Below are positions 1 through 5,683 of a DNA stretch of 6,991 nucleotides, piece after piece (the stretch's first letter is position 1; the number at the start of each line of letters is the position of its first letter). Below the pieces are notes generated by a model, which saw only the letters and a program-made list of their open reading frames with translations, did not search any database and was not told where the DNA came from. Both the position numbers and the translations under genes were made by a program. Source of the stretch: Saprospiraceae bacterium (lineage in GTDB: Bacteria; Bacteroidota; Bacteroidia; Chitinophagales; Saprospiraceae); the NCBI GenBank assembly GCA_029262975.1, contig JAJCYJ010000643.1, positions 1 to 6,991 on the forward strand. The letters are read 5' to 3'.

Positions 1-2
1 CC

Positions 3-2285
3 AGAGGTATTGGTCCAAGCTCCATAAGATTTTGGGAATCTCTGAATGCAGGAAGTATTCCCGTGGTTATTGCTGATGACATGTGGTTGCCGGAAGGAAA
101 AATCAATTGGCATGAGTCCGTGGTCTTTATAAGCGAATCAGCCTTAAAGGATATACCAAGACGCTTGTCTCTCTTTTCTAAAGATGACATTGCTAAAAGG
201 TATTCTAATATTAACAAAGCTAAGACTGAGTTTCTCGGAGCAAATTTCGTTAACCCAATTAAGTATAAATTACTACATACAAAAAGAGAGAAAAAGAAAG
301 AGAAATATTCTTTATTTATCCCTTTTTACCGGGTCGCCAAAAAAAGTCGCCTGAATGAGTATATATTATGTTTGAATCAAAACGTCAACAACTCCAACAT
401 TAAGAATATACATATACTTTATGAATATTGTTCAGGAAGTATTGAATCTCATGAAGCGGATCTTCCAGATATTTTTAAAAATGAAAAAATACATATTAAA
501 TATGCTTACAGAGATCAACCTAGACAACTTTCTTATCTAGATTTTATTAAATATGCAAATAGCGTTTTGGGAAAAGATGAAAATTTTATAATTGCTAATT
601 CCGATATCTTTTTTGATGAAACCCTGGCATTGTTAAATTCTTTAGATAATCCAAATCATATCTATGCACTCACCAGATATAACATTAAACCCTATAAGAC
701 TTTCCAGAACTTAATTTGGAAACGAAATCAACATTCACAGGATTCATGGTTTTTAAAAACACCCTTTAACGAAAAGTTGGATTACGATATCAATCTGGGT
801 TGGATTGGATGTGACAATCGTATCGCTTATGAATTTGATAAGGCCGGGTTTGAAGTATTGAACATTTCTGAATCTGTGAAATCCTGGCATGTACATGATA
901 ATACAGATCAACAGCATCTATATGATTCTATTAAAAGCTATAAGTATTCAGGTAAACCATATAAGTTTTTACCACTCCATAGTATTGAGGAAATATCAAG
1001 TCCTGCTTTCAATTACAAAAGATTAATAAAGGAAGAGCGTGCGTTACATGAATGGCAATTGAAATGTTTTAGAGATGAACTTGAAAGACTTTCAGATCAG
1101 ACCAGTTATATAATAGGTGCAGAAGAATACAAGATCGAAAATGATAATCAAAAGCAACTTTCCGATAACACAATCAACAAGAATAACATGTTTCTAAAAA
1201 ACTTTAATAAATTAGACTTGGTGGCTATACTGCTCTTAATACTCACTACTACTATTGGCATCGGTTCGTATCTAATAGGTTTGAACAGCATCGCTCTTCT
1301 ATTCCTGGCTTTAAGTATACTGATATTATTTGTAGCACTTTTATATGTGCTTCGAACTAATCAGCATTTATTATTGAATCAAGAAAAAAAAATAGATACT
1401 AGATTATCACAGTTAAATGATGAGTTTATTAACCAGGCACGAAATACATTTAGTAATGCTGAAAATTCTCTGTCCAGTATACGGGAAGATATAAGTCCAA
1501 TAAAGAATGAAGTATCCGGATTAAAAACTCTCTTTTCAGGATTCAAAAGAATTGTCTCAAATAATTCGCAGGCAGAAATTAAGAAAGAAGAGAAAGTCCC
1601 ATCCAAACCTAAAATAGAATTTAAAATACCAACAGTTTATGATAGAATGAGACTGGCTGGCAAGTTAGGTTTTAAGCCAAAGGTAATTATCGACGGCGGT
1701 GCAAACAGAGGAAAGTGGACTAAATGGACAAGTACAATCTTTAAAGATGCTCAATATCTGTGTGTAGAACCTAACAACACACTAAACACAACCATTCGAG
1801 AAACAATAGGCAACAACACGAGTAAATATTCAATAGAAAATGTAGCTCTTGGTAAAGACATGAGTCAGGGCAAATTGAATATTTGGGGAGATAGTTCTGG
1901 GGCGTCTCTATTGGATCATGTTGACGGCACACCTGGAACTGTGATTGAAACAGAAATAATTACAATCGATGAATTGTGTAAAAGAAAAGGAGTAAAGCCT
2001 GATTTAATTAAACTGGATTTACAGGGCGGGGAAATGGACGCCTTACTGGGAGCTAAAGAATCGTTAAAAACTTGTGAAATGGTAATTCCCGAATTTGGGT
2101 GTCTTTATGCCTATATTGGCAGAACTTCAAATGCGCAAATGATGACATATTTGGAAGATCTGGGTTTTGGACTTTACGATGTTGTAGATATTCATTATCG
2201 ACCATATGACGGAGCACTAACAGGGGGTGATTTCATTTTTGTCAAAAATGACAGTATATTAAGAAAACACAAGGGTTATAAGTAA
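3..2285 (+). CDS. Multidomain glycosyltransferase / FkbM methyltransferase membrane protein, 5'-truncated by the window edge
   Basis: The frame is open from the first complete codon at 3, giving 760 visible residues; the start lies upstream. Residues 1-78 look like the C-terminal end of an exostosin (GT47) domain: RGIGPSSIRFWE, then AGSIPVVIADD, LPEG and INW. Residues about 101-300 form a second glycosyltransferase-like domain with a DxD-like NSDIFFD (199-205), QDSWF, GCDNRIAYE (269-277) and a WHVHD end. Two hydrophobic helices (about 404-425 and 430-450), joined by about four residues, make a hairpin; Lys/Arg lie on both outer flanks, which suggests both ends are cytoplasmic. Residues about 451-520 have 3-4-spaced hydrophobics like a coiled coil. 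Residues 558-755 match FkbM SAM-dependent methyltransferases: IIDGGANRGKW (562-572), CVEPN (587-591) and IKLDLQGGE (669-677). Likely role: glycan extension plus O-methylation at the inner membrane. The domain calls are from motifs; the acceptor and the second domain's family number are unknown. The GTG at 63 falls inside the exostosin motif and is not the start. Confidence 0.85.
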   Translation, partial: RGIGPSSIRFWESLNAGSIPVVIADDMWLPEGKINWHESVVFISESALKDIPRRLSLFSKDDIAKRYSNINKAKTEFLGANFVNPIKYKLLHTKREKKKEKYSLFIPFYRVAKKSRLNEYILCLNQNVNNSNIKNIHILYEYCSGSIESHEADLPDIFKNEKIHIKYAYRDQPRQLSYLDFIKYANSVLGKDENFIIANSDIFFDETLALLNSLDNPNHIYALTRYNIKPYKTFQNLIWKRNQHSQDSWFLKTPFNEKLDYDINLGWIGCDNRIAYEFDKAGFEVLNISESVKSWHVHDNTDQQHLYDSIKSYKYSGKPYKFLPLHSIEEISSPAFNYKRLIKEERALHEWQLKCFRDELERLSDQTSYIIGAEEYKIENDNQKQLSDNTINKNNMFLKNFNKLDLVAILLLILTTTIGIGSYLIGLNSIALLFLALSILILFVALLYVLRTNQHLLLNQEKKIDTRLSQLNDEFINQARNTFSNAENSLSSIREDISPIKNEVSGLKTLFSGFKRIVSNNSQAEIKKEEKVPSKPKIEFKIPTVYDRMRLAGKLGFKPKVIIDGGANRGKWTKWTSTIFKDAQYLCVEPNNTLNTTIRETIGNNTSKYSIENVALGKDMSQGKLNIWGDSSGASLLDHVDGTPGTVIETEIITIDELCKRKGVKPDLIKLDLQGGEMDALLGAKESLKTCEMVIPEFGCLYAYIGRTSNAQMMTYLEDLGFGLYDVVDIHYRPYDGALTGGDFIFVKNDSILRKHKGYK

Positions 2286-2428
2286 TTAGAGTGCTTATCC
2301 CTTTTTAATCTATTAAAAGTATATTCTTTGACAACAAGATTTAGACAAAAAAATTTATTCTGTTGATTTATAATTAGTTATATCAAAAATGTAAGCAGGA
2401 GATATCATAAAGTAATTTTAAAAAAAAT
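2286..2428 (+). promoter_or_regulatory. AT-rich intergenic spacer, possible promoter for the CDP-sugar operon
   Basis: This is the only sizeable non-coding gap in the window. It separates the multidomain gene from four overlapping CDP-sugar genes, so a promoter here is plausible. A perfect TATAAT lies at 2369-2374, but no good -35 sits 16-18 nt upstream. A TTGACA at 2328-2333 is about 35 nt before it, too far to pair. Neither a Bacteroidota-type TAnnTTTG box nor an ops/JUMPstart element was seen. The last bases before the ATG are an A-rich tract, and an AGGAG at 2397-2401 is too distant to act as a ribosome binding site. TATAAT is common by chance in DNA this AT-rich, so the promoter is an inference. 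Confidence 0.25.
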
Positions 2429-3205
2429 ATGAAAGTTGTAATACTAGCTGGAGGACTTGGTACAAGATTATCTGAAGAAACTCAAATCAAACCAAAACCC
2501 ATGGTTGAAATTGGAGGAAAGCCCATTCTGTGGCATATTATGAAAATCTATTCTCAATTTGGATTTAATGATTTTATAATTTGTCTTGGATATAAAGGAT
2601 ATATTATAAAGGAGTACTTCTTCAATTATGCATTACACCAGTCAGATGTTCAACTAGATTTGGCTAACAATTCAGCTAAAATAGTTAATTCTAAAACTGA
2701 ACCCTGGAAGGTATCATTAATTGATACCGGATTAAACACAATGACTGGAGGAAGAATTAAAAATGTTCAAAAATATATTGGCCAAAACAAATTTTTACTC
2801 ACTTACGGTGATGGTGTATCTAATGTAAACATTACAAATCTTGTCAATTTTCATGAGTCACAAGATAAACTTGTCACGATGACTGCAGTTCAAGCACCAG
2901 GAAGGTTTGGTGCAGTGGACATCGATTCACATAACAGTGTTAAAAAATTCATGGAAAAACCTAAAGGAGATGGGTTTTGGATCAATGGAGGTTTCTTCGT
3001 GTGTGAGCCAGAAGTATTTGATTATATAGACGGAGATCACTCAATTTGGGAGCAAAAACCACTTATGCAAATTTCCGAACAAAATAAAATGTCAGCCTTC
3101 AAGCATGACGGTTTTTGGCACCCTATGGATACGCTAAGAGATAAACACTATTTAGAAAAACAATGGGTTGAAAACAAAGCAGAATGGAAGGTATGGGACT
3201 CCTAA
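2429..3205 (+). CDS. rfbF: Glucose-1-phosphate cytidylyltransferase
   Basis: This enzyme joins glucose-1-phosphate and CTP to give CDP-glucose and pyrophosphate, the committed cytoplasmic step towards CDP-linked deoxysugars. The 258-residue length agrees with the roughly 257 residues usual for RfbF/DdhA. The N-terminus carries the nucleotidyltransferase signature LAGGLGTRLSEET followed by KPKPM (6-25). The TYGDG motif (125-129) supplies an Asp (128) in the metal-binding position. GRFGAV (158-163), EKPKG, WINGGFFV (184-191) and FWHPMDT (229-235, with Asp234 as the probable second metal ligand) are all typical of the family. The ATG at 2429 places MKVVILAGG exactly as in homologues. It is preceded by an A-rich tract rather than a Shine-Dalgarno sequence. 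The gene opens the four-gene unit, and its last 22 nt overlap the start of the dehydratase gene. Confidence 0.95.
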   Translation: MKVVILAGGLGTRLSEETQIKPKPMVEIGGKPILWHIMKIYSQFGFNDFIICLGYKGYIIKEYFFNYALHQSDVQLDLANNSAKIVNSKTEPWKVSLIDTGLNTMTGGRIKNVQKYIGQNKFLLTYGDGVSNVNITNLVNFHESQDKLVTMTAVQAPGRFGAVDIDSHNSVKKFMEKPKGDGFWINGGFFVCEPEVFDYIDGDHSIWEQKPLMQISEQNKMSAFKHDGFWHPMDTLRDKHYLEKQWVENKAEWKVWDS

Positions 3206-4290
3206 ATCAATACAAAGGAAAACGTGTATTTCTTACAGGTCATACAGGATTCAAGGGATCATGGCTTCTTAAATGGCTACATCTTCTTGGTGCTGAGGTA
3301 ACAGGTTATTCTTTAGCACCCTTAAATAAATTTGATCATTATGAACTTATAAACGGTTCTAAACTGTGTAACTCTATAATTGGTGATATTCGAGATTATA
3401 ACTTATTAAAGCAATCAATACTTGATTGTCAGCCTGATTTTATATTTCACCTTGCTGCGAGAGCATTAGTCATTGATTGTTATAATAACCCAAGAGAAGC
3501 ATTTGAAGTAAATACAATGGGCACGGTAAATGTACTTGACATTAGCCGTGAATTAGATAAAGAAGTAAACATAATAATCGTTACCACCGACAAAGTATAT
3601 GAAGACAAGGATTGGGAATACTGGTATCGGGAAAATGATGAATTAGGAGGCTCAGATCCCTATAGTGCAAGTAAGGTTTGTGCAGAATTTGTGACAAGAG
3701 TCTATAAGAAATTGAATAATCAAAAATTAAACAATATAGCTGTCACTCGCGCAGGAAACGTATTTGGTGGAGGGGATTGGTCAGAAAACAGACTCATTCC
3801 AGACATTGCCAGGTCATTTCATCAGGGAAAAAAATTAATCATAAGAAGTCCCAAAGCCATTCGGCCCTGGCAACATGTACTTGAACCTCTATATGGTTAC
3901 TTACTTGTAGGAATTAAAATGTCAGAAGGTCCAGTTAATTTTAGTGACAGCTATAATTTTGGTCCCAATCGTGAAGATATGATTAGTGTAAATGAACTCA
4001 TCGAGAAATATAAAAACATACTTGGCTCAGGAGTCATAGAAATAATACCCAATCCCCATTATAATGAAGCTAATAAACTAAAATTAGACACTTCCAAAGC
4101 ACAAGAAAATTTGAACTGGAGATCCCACTGGAATCTAGATATCGGCTTGCAAAAAACTATTGAATGGTATAGTGCCTTTTATAATTCCAATGAAAGGACT
4201 ATTGATGTAACTAACCATCAAATAAAAGAATATCAACAACTTATAGAAAATGATAGAGTCCTTAAAAATTCCAGATGTCAAACTAATTAA
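3184..4290 (+). CDS. rfbG: CDP-glucose 4,6-dehydratase
   Basis: This short-chain dehydrogenase/reductase of the extended type uses tightly bound NAD to convert CDP-glucose to CDP-4-keto-6-deoxy-D-glucose. At 368 residues it is close to the family norm of about 355-360. Visible motifs are the Rossmann glycine motif GHTGFKG (19-25), HLAARA (89-94), TTDKVYED (134-141), and the catalytic Tyr160/Lys164 in DPYSASKVCAE. GNVFGGGDW (191-199) and RPWQHVLEPL (227-236) distinguish CDP-glucose dehydratases from dTDP-glucose ones. The NEANKLKLD segment (294-302) is also typical. The start at 3184 overlaps rfbF by 22 nt; an in-frame ATG at 3193 is an equally possible start and would remove three residues. 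The C-terminal tail (about 340-368) is polar and overlaps the next gene by 41 nt. The order rfbF-rfbG is the classical arrangement. Confidence 0.95.
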   Translation: MEGMGLLNQYKGKRVFLTGHTGFKGSWLLKWLHLLGAEVTGYSLAPLNKFDHYELINGSKLCNSIIGDIRDYNLLKQSILDCQPDFIFHLAARALVIDCYNNPREAFEVNTMGTVNVLDISRELDKEVNIIIVTTDKVYEDKDWEYWYRENDELGGSDPYSASKVCAEFVTRVYKKLNNQKLNNIAVTRAGNVFGGGDWSENRLIPDIARSFHQGKKLIIRSPKAIRPWQHVLEPLYGYLLVGIKMSEGPVNFSDSYNFGPNREDMISVNELIEKYKNILGSGVIEIIPNPHYNEANKLKLDTSKAQENLNWRSHWNLDIGLQKTIEWYSAFYNSNERTIDVTNHQIKEYQQLIENDRVLKNSRCQTN

Positions 4291-4789
4291 AAATTTTAAA
4301 GCATTTGATCATCGTGGATCCTTTACAAAAGTATTCAATACACACAATTTTATTAAATACGGATTACCAACAACATTTGATGAAATTTACTACTCTATCT
4401 CTCATAGCAATGTTATCCGCGGCATGCATTTTCAAAAACCCCCTATGGATCATGACAAAATCGTTTTTGTTATTAGTGGAAGCATCATTGATGTAGCTGT
4501 TGATCTTAGAATAAATTCTCCTACTTATGGCGAATATGTTGCGCTTTCTCTTCAATCCGACGAAACAAGCGTTTATATTCCTAAAGGATTCGCCCATGGA
4601 TTTAAATCTTTAGAAGACAATACGGTTGTAGTTTATCTTGTCGGCTCAATCTATTCGCAATTATATGATTCTGGAATAAAGTGGGACTCTTTTGGATTTG
4701 ACTGGAACATTCAGAATCCCATTATTTCAGAAAGAGATTCTAAATTTCCGCTATTAAAAAACTTCAATTCACCGTTTTTACATGAGTAA
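4250..4789 (+). CDS. RmlC-like sugar-nucleotide 3,5-epimerase (probable CDP-4-keto-6-deoxyglucose epimerase)
   Basis: This 179-residue cupin belongs to the dTDP-4-dehydrorhamnose 3,5-epimerase family. RGMHFQ (57-62) carries the catalytic His60, Lys70 matches the conserved active-site lysine, and VDLRINSPTYG and IPKGFAHGF are hallmark cupin strands. Tyr135 aligns with the active-site tyrosine. ISERD ends in Asp163, the expected partner of His60. All key residues are therefore present, so the enzyme should be active. Its place after rfbF-rfbG, with no rmlA or rmlB in the window, suggests that the substrate is CDP-4-keto-6-deoxyglucose rather than the dTDP form; this is inference. Whether it inverts C3, C5 or both cannot be read from the sequence. 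The ATG at 4250 gives the normal N-terminus, with DHRGSF at 20-25. It lies 41 nt inside rfbG, without a recognisable Shine-Dalgarno sequence. Confidence 0.88.
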   Translation: MIESLKIPDVKLIKNFKAFDHRGSFTKVFNTHNFIKYGLPTTFDEIYYSISHSNVIRGMHFQKPPMDHDKIVFVISGSIIDVAVDLRINSPTYGEYVALSLQSDETSVYIPKGFAHGFKSLEDNTVVVYLVGSIYSQLYDSGIKWDSFGFDWNIQNPIISERDSKFPLLKNFNSPFLHE

Positions 4790-5654
4790 GATACTTGTTA
4801 TTGGTGCTTCTGGACTTGTAGGAAGCAATTGTTATGCATACCTCAAATCAATTGGATATGATGTGATTGGCACACATAGGAATTTTGCTGCTGCAGAATC
4901 TATCTACTTTGATCCATTGCTATCGACAGAAAAAGAACTTCAATCTTTGATTCAACAAGAAGATCTAGTTGCAATTGTCTATACAGCTGGTCTGACATTT
5001 GTGGATTATTGTGAAAAAAATACAGAAGAAAGCTACCAAAACAATGTCGCTGGTATTTCTAAATTTTTACCATTTGTAAAAAAGGAAACCAAATTTATTT
5101 ATATCTCAACTGATTACATTTTCGATGGTAAGAATGGACCGTATTTTGAAAATGACACACCAAATCCGGTCAACGTTTACGGTAAGCACAAAAATCAAGC
5201 TGAGAATTTAATTCGTCTTAATATTCAAAATCATTTGATTTTAAGGGTAACCAATGTTTATGGAAATGAAATTAGACAGAAAAATTTTATCTCCCGATTA
5301 ATTATTCAGCTAAAAGAAAACAATACAGCGGAACTTCAATTACCCTTCGATCAATTAGCCACGCCTGTAAATGCGAAAGATATAGCAAGATCAATTGCTT
5401 CGCTACTATCTAATAACAGTTCTGGAATTTATCATATTGCGAGTACTGATTTGATAACAAGATATCATCTTGGCATTAGGGTTCAATCCTATTTTCATAA
5501 TTCAAAACTCAAGATAACCCCAATAAAAACTTCCAATATGAATATCATTACTAAAAGACCATTATTAGGAGGTTTGTTAGCCTATAAATTCCTAATTGAA
5601 TTTCCTGACTTCTCATTTACCAATGTTGATGACTTTATAAAAAGTCAAGTATAA
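4782..5654 (+). CDS. RmlD-like NAD(P)-dependent sugar-nucleotide reductase
   Basis: This 290-residue short-chain dehydrogenase/reductase resembles dTDP-4-dehydrorhamnose reductase and is the expected last step, reducing the 4-keto group of the epimerised CDP-sugar. Seen in the sequence: cofactor-binding GASGLVGS (8-15), AGLTFVDYCE (69-78) matching the family's AxTxVDxxE segment, STDYIFDG (109-116), the PYFENDTPNP substrate-loop region (120-129), and the catalytic Tyr133/Lys137 in VYGKHK. RVTNVYG (about 158-164) and KRPLLGGL near the C-terminus also fit the family. The ATG at 4782 overlaps the epimerase stop by 8 nt, so translation is probably coupled. It could instead be a 4-keto reductase with another stereochemical outcome, so no rmlD or fcl symbol is given. 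The last codons and stop form one arm of the downstream hairpin. Confidence 0.85.
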   Translation: MSKILVIGASGLVGSNCYAYLKSIGYDVIGTHRNFAAAESIYFDPLLSTEKELQSLIQQEDLVAIVYTAGLTFVDYCEKNTEESYQNNVAGISKFLPFVKKETKFIYISTDYIFDGKNGPYFENDTPNPVNVYGKHKNQAENLIRLNIQNHLILRVTNVYGNEIRQKNFISRLIIQLKENNTAELQLPFDQLATPVNAKDIARSIASLLSNNSSGIYHIASTDLITRYHLGIRVQSYFHNSKLKITPIKTSNMNIITKRPLLGGLLAYKFLIEFPDFSFTNVDDFIKSQV

Positions 5655-5675
5655 AATAAGCTCTTAATACTTGAC
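5639..5675 (-). terminator. Putative intrinsic terminator for the minus-strand gene in the convergent junction
   Basis: A perfect 9-bp inverted repeat has arms at 5644-5652 (GTCAAGTAT) and 5667-5675 (ATACTTGAC), separated by 14 nt. Read on the minus strand, the hairpin follows the stop codon at 5684-5686 by only a few bases and is followed immediately by five T residues (5643-5639), the layout of an intrinsic terminator. On the plus strand no T run follows, so it should serve mainly the minus-strand gene. The stem has only three G-C pairs, so it may be weak. The left arm includes the last codons and first stop base of the plus-strand reductase gene. Confidence 0.5.
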
Positions 5676-5683
5676 ATCATCAA

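Noticed and set aside
1379..1606. Minus-strand open frame of 75 codons
   Set aside because: It lies antisense inside the coiled-coil part of the multidomain gene, whose frame is well supported; no recognisable protein features.
2301..2319. AT-only inverted repeat CTTTTTAAT / ATTAAAAG after the first gene, considered as a terminator
   Set aside because: The loop would be only two bases, the stem has almost no G-C pairs, and no T tract follows; expected by chance in such AT-rich DNA.
4305..4597. Two short open frames, one on each strand, within the epimerase gene
   Set aside because: Both overlap the cupin core, where the epimerase frame carries every catalytic residue; they are shadows.
2429..5654. 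Idea that the operon makes dTDP-L-rhamnose
   Set aside because: The nucleotidyltransferase and dehydratase carry RfbF and RfbG signatures (KPKPM, RPWQHVLEPL) rather than those of RmlA and RmlB, so a CDP carrier is favoured.
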